Of a stretch of DNA of 64,000 nt, positions 52,090 to 60,672 are shown piece by piece. This stretch comes from JBGSYN01 sp041750975. GTDB taxonomy: Bacteria > Pseudomonadota > Alphaproteobacteria > Geminicoccales > Geminicoccaceae. The DNA lies in the NCBI GenBank assembly GCA_041750975.1, contig JBGSYN010000131.1, positions 9,425-73,424 of the forward strand, in the 5' to 3' direction. Numbering within the stretch: position 1 is the first letter of the stretch; every line of letters begins with the position of its first letter. The position numbers were made by a program, and so were the translations under genes. The notes under the pieces were generated by a model. The model was given only the letters and a program-made list of their open reading frames with translations, was not told the DNA's origin and did no database searches.

Positions 52090-52145
52090 GCCGAACCTCT
52101 GTAGCGTCCGTCATCCGAGGCAGTCGCGACAGAGGGAGGTAAACG

Positions 52146-53171
52146 ATGGATCCATTTGTACGCCGCAAAGTCGGGCGCACCGATGTCGAGGTCACCTGCC
52201 TGGGCATGGGGGGAGCGCCCCTTGGCGATCTTTATGCGAAACTCGACGAGCCAACTTGCCAAGCGACCTTGGAGGCAGCCTGGCAAGCGGGAATACGCGC
52301 CTACGACACGGCCCCTTGGTATGGCAACACGCTGAGCGAGCACCGTTTCGGCCAGATGCTGCGCTTCAAGCCGCGCGATGAATTCATGCTCTCGACCAAG
52401 ATCGGCCGGGTCTATAAGCGTGCCAGGGATCCTAACAACTTCTACCGTGGCCAGTGGGTCGCGGGCCTGCCGTTCGAGCGCCGCTTCGACTACAGCTACG
52501 CTGCCGTGATGCGATCCTGGGAAGACAGCCTGCAGCGGCTTGGTGTCCCGCGGGTCGATCTGCTGTTGATCCACGATCTCGATTTCAAGCATTTCGACAC
52601 CGAGGCAGGGGTGCTGGAGCGGCTCGACGAACTCGAAAAGGGCGGTGGCATCAAAGCGCTGCAAGAGCTCAAGGCGGCCGGCGAGATCGACGGCTTCGGC
52701 GCAGGGATCAATCAGGAAATCATGATCCCTTATTTTCTCGAGCGCTTCGAGCTCGATGTGTTTCTGGTCGCCATGCCCTATACGCTGCTCGATCAGCGCC
52801 CGCTCGACGAGATCTTCCCGAAATGTGCCGAGCGCGGCATCGGCATCGTTATCGGCTCACCCTACGCATCAGGCATTCTGGCGAGAGGTGCCGTTACCGG
52901 CGCCACCTATGGCTACCAGCCGGCGGAACCGGACATTCTCGACAAGGTTAGAGCGATTGAGGCTGTGTGTGCGCGGCACGACGTTCCGCTCAAGGCGGCC
53001 GCATTGCAATTCGTGCTGCATCATCCGCTCGTGGCCTGCATCATCCCCGGCCCGACGGAGCCTTGGATGGTCGAAGACAATGTCGCCATGGTCGAGCAAC
53101 CGATTCCATCTGACTTCTGGAGCGAGCTCAAAGCCGAGGGGCTGTTACGCGGCGACGCGCCGACCGGCTGA
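52146..53171 (+). CDS. Aldo/keto reductase (aldose/pyridoxal dehydrogenase-like)
   Basis: 341 residues. AKR fold with Asp and Tyr in AYDTAPWYGNTLSE, Lys in LSTKIGRVY and His in LLIHDLDF. VTCLGMGGAPLGDLY is the N-terminal signature. The group includes D-threo-aldose 1-dehydrogenase and pyridoxal 4-dehydrogenase, which oxidise sugars or pyridoxal with NAD(P). Its SD is AGGGAGG. The downstream lipid-kinase gene starts 15 bases later. Confidence 0.92.
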   Translation: MDPFVRRKVGRTDVEVTCLGMGGAPLGDLYAKLDEPTCQATLEAAWQAGIRAYDTAPWYGNTLSEHRFGQMLRFKPRDEFMLSTKIGRVYKRARDPNNFYRGQWVAGLPFERRFDYSYAAVMRSWEDSLQRLGVPRVDLLLIHDLDFKHFDTEAGVLERLDELEKGGGIKALQELKAAGEIDGFGAGINQEIMIPYFLERFELDVFLVAMPYTLLDQRPLDEIFPKCAERGIGIVIGSPYASGILARGAVTGATYGYQPAEPDILDKVRAIEAVCARHDVPLKAAALQFVLHHPLVACIIPGPTEPWMVEDNVAMVEQPIPSDFWSELKAEGLLRGDAPTG

Positions 53172-53186
53172 GCCGGACCTCGCTCG

Positions 53187-54074
53187 ATGAGCCGGCGCCG
53201 GGCCCTGGTTCTGGTCAATGCAAAAAGCGGGCAGGCCGACCTCGCCATCGAGAACGCGCTCGGCATCATGAAACGAGGCCTCGAGCTTAGACTCGAGGAG
53301 ATGCCCGACGGCAGCGATCTTCGCTCAATCATCTGCGGTGCCGCTCGGACCGTGGACATGGTCGTGATTGGCGGTGGCGACGGCACGCTCAACCTTGCCG
53401 CGCCGGCCATATTGGAATCCGGTCTGCCGTTGGGCATTCTGCCGCTGGGCACTGCCAATGATCTGGCGCGCACCCTCGGGATTCCACCTGACCCCGAGGC
53501 GGCGGCCCGGATCGTGGTCGATGGGCATCTGCGGCGCATCGATTTGGGCGAGGTCAATGGCCGGCCGTTCTTCAATGTTGCGAGCCTCGGTTTGAGCGTC
53601 GAGGTAGCCCGCCACCTGACCCATGAGGTGAAGCGGAAATGGGGCAAGCTCGGCTATGCCGTGACAACGCTCCGAGTGCTGCAGCGAATGCGTCCGTTCT
53701 CCGCGGAAATCGTGATCGACGGCCGTGCGCACAAGGTCCGAACCGTGCAGGTTGCGGTCGGCAACGGGCGCTATTATGGCGGCGGTATGGTCATCGACGC
53801 CGAAGCCGAACCGGACGATGGCTGGCTCGATCTCTACAGTCTGGAGTTCGAAAGTCTGTGGAAACTCGCGCTACTCTACCCGGCGTTTCGCTCGGGCCGC
53901 CACGGCATCTGGCGGGAAGTGCGGACCGAGCGCTGCAAGGAGGTCGAGATCCGCACGCGCCGACCTCGACCGGTCAATGCCGATGGCGAGATCGCGACAC
54001 AAACGCCGGCTGTATTCCGCATCCTGCCGAAGGCCGTCTCGGTGGCAGCACCAGTCCACCCACCGGAAGTGTAA
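53187..54074 (+). CDS. Diacylglycerol/lipid kinase family protein (YegS-like)
   Basis: 295 residues. VVIGGGDGTLNLAAPAI is the nucleotide-binding GGDGT motif and LPLGTANDLARTLGI the second signature of the DGK catalytic fold. The C-terminal beta-sandwich (YYGGGMVIDAEAEPDDGWLDL) is also typical. It uses ATP to phosphorylate diacylglycerol, phosphatidylglycerol or another lipid. It converges with the AI-2E family gene nine bases away. Confidence 0.92.
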   Translation: MSRRRALVLVNAKSGQADLAIENALGIMKRGLELRLEEMPDGSDLRSIICGAARTVDMVVIGGGDGTLNLAAPAILESGLPLGILPLGTANDLARTLGIPPDPEAAARIVVDGHLRRIDLGEVNGRPFFNVASLGLSVEVARHLTHEVKRKWGKLGYAVTTLRVLQRMRPFSAEIVIDGRAHKVRTVQVAVGNGRYYGGGMVIDAEAEPDDGWLDLYSLEFESLWKLALLYPAFRSGRHGIWREVRTERCKEVEIRTRRPRPVNADGEIATQTPAVFRILPKAVSVAAPVHPPEV

Positions 54075-54083
54075 GCGACGGCT

Positions 54084-55262
54084 TCACGTCGACGTCGCGG
54101 CTTCAGGCTCGATATCTTTCTCGCCGCCACGGGCCGCAAGAAAATTGCCCAGAGGCTGCAATTGCGGAATGTGATCGCAGAAGACCCGGATTGTGACCAG
54201 CAGCGGCACCGCCAGGAGCATGCCCGTAACCGACCACATCCAGGCCCAAAATGCCACGGACAGGAAAATCACGACCGTGTTCATCTCGAGACGGCGGCCG
54301 ACGAAATAGGGCGTGACGAACTGGCCCTCGGTCGAGGTCAGAATGAAGTATGTGGCCGCCGGGATCAGCGCCGAACTAATCTCGTCAAATGTAAGGAGGC
54401 CGACCAGACCGGATATCAGGACGCCGGAGAGGGCACCGAGATAGGGCACGAAATTGAACGCAAACCCGATGACGCCGAACAGCAGAGGGTTGGGCATGCC
54501 GATGAGCCACATCGCCGTGCCGATGGCGACGCCGAGGCCCGCATTGATCAGAGTTATGGTGAACAGATAGTGCGAAAGATTGCGCTCGATATCGTAGACG
54601 ATGCGCATCGCCCGCCGTTTGTCCCGAAACGTCGGCATGACGTGCACGATTTTCTCGTAGAACATGTCTCCCGAGGACAAGAGAAACAGGAGCAGAACGA
54701 GCGTGAAAACGATCTGAGCCAGCATCGACGGGGCTTCGGTAGCCATGCTCGCAAACACACTCGGCTCGCGTAACCTGACCTCCTGGACATCGTCGCCTTC
54801 GTCGGCGGAAGCGATCTTGTTGACCTGTTCCCCGGCCTTGAGGACGGCTTGGGCGGGGTCGCTCAGGTCGCGCAACTTCATCTCGATTTCGCGTCCGATG
54901 GCAGGCGCATCCTCGATCCAGGCTTGAAGGGGCTCGGTCAGTGCGACCGCGCCGGTGAGGAGCAGAGCGAGCAGGGCACAGACGATGCCGATCGCCGAGA
55001 CTCCGGGGGGGAGACCACGGCGTTCGAGGAAGCGGCGAACCGGGCTGAATACCAGTGCCAGGAGGAAACCCAGAACCACGGGCATGAGGAAGACACGCGC
55101 CAAAGCGATGCCGGCAAGGAACAGCATCAAGAATATGCCGATGACAGCCCAGCGGGGGCCAACCTGAAGAATTTTTCCGGCGGCATTTGTATCTGCCGGC
55201 TCCGTCACTGCCTTCGACGCTGCTGGCTTCGGCATTTCTGTTGTGTCGATTTCGTTCATCAT
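54084..55262 (-). CDS. AI-2E family transporter (PerM-like)
   Basis: 392 residues, seven or eight membrane helices, beginning VIGIFLMLFLAGIALARVFL. The long loop after the third helix (EDAPAIGREIEMKLRDL to NKIASADEGDDVQEVR) and the FLPYLG-like FVPYLGALSGVLISGLVGLL stretch are conserved in the TqsA/PerM family. These are exporters or secondary transporters of mostly unknown substrate; only some move autoinducer-2. Start may be either of two adjacent ATGs (55262 or 55259). Confidence 0.93.
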   Translation of the reverse strand: MMNEIDTTEMPKPAASKAVTEPADTNAAGKILQVGPRWAVIGIFLMLFLAGIALARVFLMPVVLGFLLALVFSPVRRFLERRGLPPGVSAIGIVCALLALLLTGAVALTEPLQAWIEDAPAIGREIEMKLRDLSDPAQAVLKAGEQVNKIASADEGDDVQEVRLREPSVFASMATEAPSMLAQIVFTLVLLLFLLSSGDMFYEKIVHVMPTFRDKRRAMRIVYDIERNLSHYLFTITLINAGLGVAIGTAMWLIGMPNPLLFGVIGFAFNFVPYLGALSGVLISGLVGLLTFDEISSALIPAATYFILTSTEGQFVTPYFVGRRLEMNTVVIFLSVAFWAWMWSVTGMLLAVPLLVTIRVFCDHIPQLQPLGNFLAARGGEKDIEPEAATST

Positions 55263-55362
55263 GATGGCCGGTTATCGCAAAGCCGATTCCTGTAGCTTGT
55301 TGTTCGTCGAGCATTACCGGGCTTTGTGGGTCTTGGCCAAGCCCGTTCACCACAGGTGTAAT

Positions 55363-55929
55363 TTAGGCATACCCCTTGACATAGGGTGTAGCGCGGCGCG
55401 CGTTGCGCAGCGCCGTTGCCCACCAGTTCAATCGATCGAGCATGACTGCCATGGCTTCCTGGGCAGCCTCGGGCTCTCGCAGATTGCCCGCCGCGTCGAA
55501 CTTTGTCCTGGCGTTGGCGAAGCTGACGCTGTCCCTGATGGTAGCGGCGTGGAGTTCGGCGAAGACCAGCCGCAATTGCTCGACCGCGCGCAGGCCCCCC
55601 GATATGCCGCCATAAGACACGAACGCCACGGGCTTTGCGTACCATTCCCGGTTGGCCGCATCGATCAGCATCTTGAGTGCGCCCGGATAGGCGTGGTTAT
55701 ATTCCGGCGTGACAACGATAAAAGCGTCGGCAGCGCCAATGCGTTCCCTGAGCGCAGTGAGGCCTGCAGGATCGGCCCGCTTCTGGGGGACTGGCAAATC
55801 CGGCTCCAGCGGGTCGATCACATCGACCGCATAGTCGGTACGGGTGCGCAATTCCTGCCTGACCCATCCGGCGATCGTGTCGGAAAAGCGTCCTTCCCGG
55901 ACGCTGCCGTAGATCAATGCGAGCTTCAT
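55363..55929 (-). CDS. NAD(P)H-dependent FMN reductase (flavodoxin-like)
   Basis: 188 residues from ATG 55929; four extra residues are possible from 55941. KLALIYGSVREGRFSD begins the phosphate-binding loop for FMN, and VTPEYNHAYPGALKMLIDAA and FVSYGGISGGLRAVEQLR are the remaining family motifs. It reduces quinones, azo compounds or free FMN with NAD(P)H. It could supply reduced FMN to the flavin monooxygenase at 28 kb, but that is speculation over 27 kb. Confidence 0.94.
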   Translation of the reverse strand: MKLALIYGSVREGRFSDTIAGWVRQELRTRTDYAVDVIDPLEPDLPVPQKRADPAGLTALRERIGAADAFIVVTPEYNHAYPGALKMLIDAANREWYAKPVAFVSYGGISGGLRAVEQLRLVFAELHAATIRDSVSFANARTKFDAAGNLREPEAAQEAMAVMLDRLNWWATALRNARRATPYVKGYA

Positions 55930-56051
55930 GGTCTCGTGCATTCTTCGAGGCTCCCCAATGGGTTGAGACCGGTAATATGATGCCAGATTACCGCTAAATG
56001 TCGAATTCCAGGAAGGGCGCAGGCGGATGATGCCGGCAGCACCGCCCTGCT

Positions 56052-56789
56052 TCAGACGTCGGCGATATCGGTGCGGTCGGCAAGCCGTTTGGCGGCACGC
56101 TCGAAATGCCGGCGGGCAGCGTCATGGGCCGCTTCCGGGTCCATGTCGCGAATTGAGACAAGGACGGCTTTGTGCTCGCCCACCACCCGTTCGCTCCATT
56201 CGGAGGCCATGGCGTTCTTGACTGCAACGGAGTGCAGTTCGCTGAGGATCCTGTTCTCGAGTACGGACAGGAATTCCTCCAGATATTCATTGCCCGACGC
56301 GGCGGCGACCGTGGAATAAAAGCGCAGTTCCGCATCGACGCGCGCTGCAGCACCCTCCATGCCCCGGACGATCGCGGCGCGCATCGCGTCCAGGCAATCC
56401 TCGAGGGCTGCCAAATGCTCCGGACGCCTGGCGGTGGCGGCAAGTGTCGCGGCCTCGACGGATACACCGCTACGCAATTGGAGAAGCTTCAAGAGCTCTT
56501 GACGCTTCTTGAAGCAGGCGGGGCCGATCCGAAAGGCGCTGCGGCTGCGAGGATCGGCGATAAAGGCGCCGACCCCCTGGCGTGCCTCGATCAGGCCATC
56601 GTAGCGCAGTTGCGAAATCGCCTCGCGCAGCACGCTGCGCGCGACGCCGAATCTCGTGGCAAGGCTCGGCTCGGAGGGAAGCTTGTCGCCGGGTCGAAGC
56701 TCGCCCGCCCGGATCGCTTCCGCCATCCGATCCGCAATCTCATCCGGCAAGCGTCTCGGACGTGCGACTTTGGCGAAGGCTTGGCTCAT
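56052..56789 (-). CDS. GntR family regulator with FCD ligand domain
   Basis: 245 residues from ATG 56789. The N-terminal winged helix (IADRMAEAIRAGELRPGDKLPSE, RSVLREAISQLRYDGLIEAR) is followed by the all-helical FCD effector domain. Its metal ligands are likely Asp in RVDAELRFYSTVA and His residues in GEHKAVLVSI and RRHFERAA. This type represses catabolic operons and is relieved by a carboxylic acid. It is divergent from the dehydrogenase/TRAP operon, and two dyads at 56857-56888 are its probable operators. Confidence 0.94.
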   Translation of the reverse strand: MSQAFAKVARPRRLPDEIADRMAEAIRAGELRPGDKLPSEPSLATRFGVARSVLREAISQLRYDGLIEARQGVGAFIADPRSRSAFRIGPACFKKRQELLKLLQLRSGVSVEAATLAATARRPEHLAALEDCLDAMRAAIVRGMEGAAARVDAELRFYSTVAAASGNEYLEEFLSVLENRILSELHSVAVKNAMASEWSERVVGEHKAVLVSIRDMDPEAAHDAARRHFERAAKRLADRTDIADV

Positions 56790-56856
56790 TGTTTTGTTGG
56801 CTTTCGCAAGTGACGTCCTGCGAAGCCTAGGAGTATCCTTAATGATCTGCAATCAT

Positions 56857-56888
56857 GTTGTCAGACAACCGAACATCTGATACCAGAT
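56857..56888. promoter_or_regulatory. Probable operators of the GntR regulator
   Basis: Two inverted repeats in tandem: GTTGTC-A-GACAAC (56857-56869) and ATCTG-ATAC-CAGAT (56875-56888). The first has the TTGTC/GACAA form frequent for FadR/FCD regulators. They sit between the divergent regulator and dehydrogenase genes, upstream of the GTG start preferred for the latter. Confidence 0.6.
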
Positions 56889-56917
56889 CTCGAAGGCCAG
56901 ATCAGGGCGGAGTTTCG

Positions 56918-57865
56918 GTGGCGGTTGCAGGCAAAATCGGTTTCGTTGGGCTTGGCGGTATGGGCCGGGGGCTCGTCAGGAACCTGCTCAAACAAGGGGC
57001 CGATGTCCTCGTGATGGATCGAAGGCGCGAAGCTGTCGATGCGATGGCGAGCGTCGGAGCCGTACCGGCGGGATCACTTCGGGAGATGGCCGAGAAAACC
57101 GAGACGCTCATCTTCTGCGTCAACACGGCGGAAGATATCGAATCGCTGATCCTCGGACCCGACGGCATTCTCGGCCAACTTCGCGCGGGCCAGAGCGTGG
57201 TCGATCATACCACGAGCAATCCAACCACCGTCGCCAGGCTCGGTGAGGCCGTAGACGCTCAAGGCGCTGACTACGCCGAGGCGCCGATCACCCGCACGCC
57301 GAAACATGCCGAGGCCGGCCAGGTGAATATTCTCTTTGGCGGCACCGAAGAACTCCTCGACAGGCTGCAACCGATCTTCGCCTGCTATGCAGAGAACGTC
57401 TTTCACGTCGGCCCGCGTGGCCACGCCATCAAGCTCAAACTGATCCACAACTACATCGCTTTTGCCAATGTCGCCGCTTGGTGCGAGGGCTTTGCCCTCG
57501 CTGCCAAGGAAGGCCTGGATATGAGCAAGGTCATCGGTATCATCTCCGCCGCCGGCGGCAAGAGCGGGATGATGGACCTCTATGGTCAATCGACCCTGGA
57601 GCGGGACTTCACGCCCTGGATGTCGCTCGCCAACGCACAGAAAGACGTGAAATATTATGTCCATTGGCTCGAAGCCGCCGGTCTACCCGGCTTCATGGCG
57701 GAATCCGTGCACCAGACCTATGCCTTGGCCTCGATCATGGGTCATGGCGAGGAAGGCTGCACCGCCGTGATCAAGGCCTACGAGAAACTGACCGGCGTCG
57801 AAGCGCGTCTCAGTACCGATAAATCATCAGATCCAACGAAGACGGGAGAGCAAAATGCAGGCTAG
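56918..57865 (+). CDS. 3-Hydroxyisobutyrate dehydrogenase-like NAD(P)-dependent oxidoreductase
   Basis: 315 residues from GTG 56918, which has GGCGGAG at good spacing; an ATG at 56855 is in frame but would put the operator inside the gene. NAD(P) site IGFVGLGGMGRGLVRNLL, substrate motif VDHTTSNPTTV, and KLKLIHNYI with the catalytic Lys are family marks of beta-hydroxyacid dehydrogenases (GarR, MmsB). It interconverts a hydroxyacid and a semialdehyde or oxo-acid. It overlaps dctP by 11 bases, so it likely acts on the acid brought in by the TRAP system. Confidence 0.93.
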   Translation: MAVAGKIGFVGLGGMGRGLVRNLLKQGADVLVMDRRREAVDAMASVGAVPAGSLREMAEKTETLIFCVNTAEDIESLILGPDGILGQLRAGQSVVDHTTSNPTTVARLGEAVDAQGADYAEAPITRTPKHAEAGQVNILFGGTEELLDRLQPIFACYAENVFHVGPRGHAIKLKLIHNYIAFANVAAWCEGFALAAKEGLDMSKVIGIISAAGGKSGMMDLYGQSTLERDFTPWMSLANAQKDVKYYVHWLEAAGLPGFMAESVHQTYALASIMGHGEEGCTAVIKAYEKLTGVEARLSTDKSSDPTKTGEQNAG

Positions 57866-58838
57866 CACCATTTTTCTGGCGGGTGCGCTGAGCGCCGCCG
57901 CCTTGATTTTCGGCGGTGGCGCCGAAGCGCAGACGAACCTGAAATTGGCGCACTTCGCCGCCGAGACCCATCCGGGACATATCGCCGCTTTGCAGTTCAA
58001 AGAGCGTGTCGAGGAGCGGACCAATGGTGAGGTGACGATCGATATTTTTCCGGCAAGCCAACTCGGCTCGCCGCCCGAACAACTCGAGCAGACCGTGCTC
58101 GGTGTGGTCGATATGAACCTTCCAACCCAGGGCGCGTTGGATAAATACGAGAAGGCCTTCGCCACTGTGATGAGTCCGTTCGTGTTCCGGGACTACGCCC
58201 ATGCCCACGACGTGTTGGACGGGCCGTTCATGGAATGGGTCGCACCCAAGCTCGAGGCGCAGGGCCTGGTCATGCTCTCGAACTGGGAGTGGGGCTTCAG
58301 AAACGTCACCAATAACAAGCATCCGATCCACGAGCCTGCCGACATGGAAGGTCTGACGATCCGCACCCCGCCCGAGATCCAACTGGTTGCCGCGATGGAG
58401 GCATCGGGTGCCAACGCCACCCAAATCGCCTTTCCGGAATTGCCGAACGCTCTCAATCAAGGTGTCGTCGACGGCCAGGAAAATCCCATCGCCGTGATCT
58501 ACCACTTCAAGATCTATGAGCTGCAGGATTATCTCTCGCTGACCCGCCACGTCTATAACAGCATGGTTCACGTCGTGAACAAGAACAGCTGGGACGGCCT
58601 GTCGCCGGAGCAGCAGGAAATCCTGCGCGAGGAAAGCAAGGCCGCGGGCGAGCTGATGCGTGAGCTTGTCGCCGAGCAGGAAGCCGACGAGCTTGATCTT
58701 TTGAAGCAGGCTGGCATGGAAGTCGACGAGAACCCGGATATCGAGGCGTTCAAGGCGAAGATGGGACCTGCCTACGAGCGGATCGGCGAGTATGCCGGCA
58801 AGGAGAACGTCGAAACCTTCCTGGGCTTCGTTCAGTAG
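57855..58838 (+). CDS. dctP: TRAP transporter substrate-binding protein (DctP)
   Basis: 327 residues with signal peptide (TIFLAGALSAAALIFGGGAEAQ). KLAHFAAETHPGHIAALQFKERVEE and LEGLTIRTP-like (MEGLTIRTPPEIQ) carry the conserved Arg that grips the substrate carboxylate, followed by ATQIAFPELPNALNQGVVDGQENP. It captures a carboxylate or related compound in the periplasm. Gene order is P-M-Q, whereas P-Q-M is commoner. A stem-loop lies after it. Confidence 0.94.
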   Translation: MQASTIFLAGALSAAALIFGGGAEAQTNLKLAHFAAETHPGHIAALQFKERVEERTNGEVTIDIFPASQLGSPPEQLEQTVLGVVDMNLPTQGALDKYEKAFATVMSPFVFRDYAHAHDVLDGPFMEWVAPKLEAQGLVMLSNWEWGFRNVTNNKHPIHEPADMEGLTIRTPPEIQLVAAMEASGANATQIAFPELPNALNQGVVDGQENPIAVIYHFKIYELQDYLSLTRHVYNSMVHVVNKNSWDGLSPEQQEILREESKAAGELMRELVAEQEADELDLLKQAGMEVDENPDIEAFKAKMGPAYERIGEYAGKENVETFLGFVQ

Positions 58839-58848
58839 CATCGTCCCA

Positions 58849-58874
58849 GGCCCGGCGGGATCGCCTGCCGGGCC
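58849..58874 (+). other. Stem-loop between dctP and dctM
   Basis: GGCCCGGCGGG pairs with CCTGCCGGGCC (one G-U) around ATCG, starting ten bases past the dctP stop. This is the third such element directly after a binding-protein gene in the window. Confidence 0.75.
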
Positions 58875-58890
58875 AGGCGAGCGCCTTTTA

Positions 58891-60174
58891 ATGCTTTCAT
58901 TCCTGATGCTGGGTGCCCTGGTTGCGCTGATCCTGATCGGCGTGCCGATCGCGGTCGCACTCGGGGTTACCTCGGTAGGCACCTACATTCTGTTGGGCCA
59001 GCCGCAAATTCTGACGATGCTGCCGCAGCGCATGTATTCGGCAACGACGGCCTTCACGCTGCTGGCTATCCCGTTCTTTATCCTTGCCGGCAACCTGATG
59101 AATACGGGCGGCATCACCGAGCGCATATTCCGCTTCGCCAGCGCTCTCGTAGGCCATATCAAGGGCGGGCTCGGCCAGGTCAATGTCGTTGCCAGCCTGG
59201 TCTTCTCGGGCATGTCGGGCGCTGCGGTCGCCGATGCTGCGGGACTCGGCCAGATCGAATTGAAGGCCATGACCGAACGCGGCTACGACCTGCGGTTTTC
59301 CGCGGCCATCACGGCCGCCTCATCGACGATCGGTCCGGTGTTCCCGCCCAGCATTCCATTTGTCATCTACGGCAGCATCACCGGCGTTTCCGTGGTGCAG
59401 CTGTTTCTCGCGGGCATCGTGCCCGGCCTGCTGATGGGCGGCGCCCTCATGATCGCGGTCTGGCTGGTCTCCCGCGCCCGCGGCTATGCTCAAGAGGAGC
59501 GCGCGTCGAGATCGGAGCTCTGGCTAAGTTGCAAACGTGCGATCCTTCCGCTCGGCACGCCCGTGATCATTATCGGCGGCATCCTGGGCGGCGTGTTCAC
59601 GCCGACGGAAGCCAGCGTTGTCGCCTCGATCTATGCGCTTTTCCTGGGTCTCGTCGTCTACCGCGAGATTGCGATACGCGACTTGCCGCGGATCTTCTGG
59701 GATACGCTCATCCACAGCATCCGGCTGCTCTTCGTCATTGCGGCTGCGGGCTTTTTCGGTTGGCTCCTGATTCATCAAAGGGTGCCGGATGCCCTGATCA
59801 CGGGCCTGACGAGCTTTGCCGATTCCAAGGCGACGGCACTGACCTTGGTGGTCTTGATTCTGCTGATCCTCGGCCTGTTTCTCGAGGGGATCGTCGTCAT
59901 CGTCATCTGCGTGCCCCTCTTCATGCCCCTGGTGCAACAATTCGGGGTCGATCCGGTCCAGTTCGGCGTCATCATGATCATGTGCTCGATGGTCGGCTTG
60001 CTGACCCCGCCTGTGGGCATGGTGCTGTTCGCGGTCTCGAGCGTCAGCAAGGTGCCGGTCGGCGCCCTGGCGCGCGAACTCTGGCCCTATCTTCTCGGCA
60101 TCTTTGTCGTGCTGGTCCTCGTGACCTACGTGCCGGTCATCTCGATCGGCGTGCCCTCCCTGATCTGGCGATGA
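58891..60174 (+). CDS. dctM: TRAP transporter large permease (DctM)
   Basis: 427 residues from ATG 58891; the frame is open to 58792 but that stretch covers the dctP end and the stem-loop. About 12 membrane segments, with LQMLPQRMYSATTAFTLLAIPFF-type text (TMLPQRMYSATTAFTLLAIP) and MSGAAVADAAGLGQIELKAM, the signature of the Na+-driven ion transporter family, and PVFPPSIPFVIYGSITG. It carries the substrate through the membrane with Na+. Confidence 0.94.
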   Translation: MLSFLMLGALVALILIGVPIAVALGVTSVGTYILLGQPQILTMLPQRMYSATTAFTLLAIPFFILAGNLMNTGGITERIFRFASALVGHIKGGLGQVNVVASLVFSGMSGAAVADAAGLGQIELKAMTERGYDLRFSAAITAASSTIGPVFPPSIPFVIYGSITGVSVVQLFLAGIVPGLLMGGALMIAVWLVSRARGYAQEERASRSELWLSCKRAILPLGTPVIIIGGILGGVFTPTEASVVASIYALFLGLVVYREIAIRDLPRIFWDTLIHSIRLLFVIAAAGFFGWLLIHQRVPDALITGLTSFADSKATALTLVVLILLILGLFLEGIVVIVICVPLFMPLVQQFGVDPVQFGVIMIMCSMVGLLTPPVGMVLFAVSSVSKVPVGALARELWPYLLGIFVVLVLVTYVPVISIGVPSLIWR

Positions 60175-60668
60175 TGCCGGCACTGCGCTCGCTGGATCGC
60201 GCTCTGGGTTTCCTGATGCGGACGATCGCGGTCCTGTGTTTCCTCGCCTTGCTCGTCATTCTCGCCGGCAACGTCATCGCCCGTGACTTCCAGCTCTATG
60301 CGACGGCCTGGCTCGATGAGGTGGTCGAACTGCTGTTTGCCTGGATGGTCTTCATCGGTGCTGCGGCATTGTGGCGGGAAGGGGAGCACTTCCGGATCGA
60401 TGCCCTCGAGCGGATGCTGCAGGGGCGGGCAGGGATTGCCGTCCAGATCGCCGTCGCTCTGATCAGCCTCTTTTTTCTCGTCGTCATGACTTGGCAGGGG
60501 CTGCAACTCACCATCAAGAGTGCTGCACTGACCCCGATCCTCAAAATGCCGGTATGGCTCAGCTATGTCGTCATTCCGATCTCCGGCCTGATCATGTCGA
60601 CCTATACCGTAGCACAGCTGATCTACCTGCTGACCGAATGGTCAAAGATGGGGCGGACAACGACCTGA
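60171..60668 (+). CDS. dctQ: TRAP transporter small permease (DctQ)
   Basis: 165 residues, start overlapping the dctM stop (ATGA). Four membrane segments: LMRTIAVLCFLALLVILAG, WLDEVVELLFAWMVFIGAAAL, IAVQIAVALISLFFLVVM and a last one near the C-terminus. LWREGEHFRIDAL is the family motif. It pairs with DctM. It ends four bases from the convergent TAXI permease gene. Confidence 0.9.
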   Translation: MMPALRSLDRALGFLMRTIAVLCFLALLVILAGNVIARDFQLYATAWLDEVVELLFAWMVFIGAAALWREGEHFRIDALERMLQGRAGIAVQIAVALISLFFLVVMTWQGLQLTIKSAALTPILKMPVWLSYVVIPISGLIMSTYTVAQLIYLLTEWSKMGRTTT

Positions 60669-60672
60669 ACCT

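Noticed and set aside
37594..58874. Reading the three post-binding-protein stem-loops as operon-ending terminators
   Set aside because: They have no T-run and the downstream permease genes have no promoters of their own that I can see.
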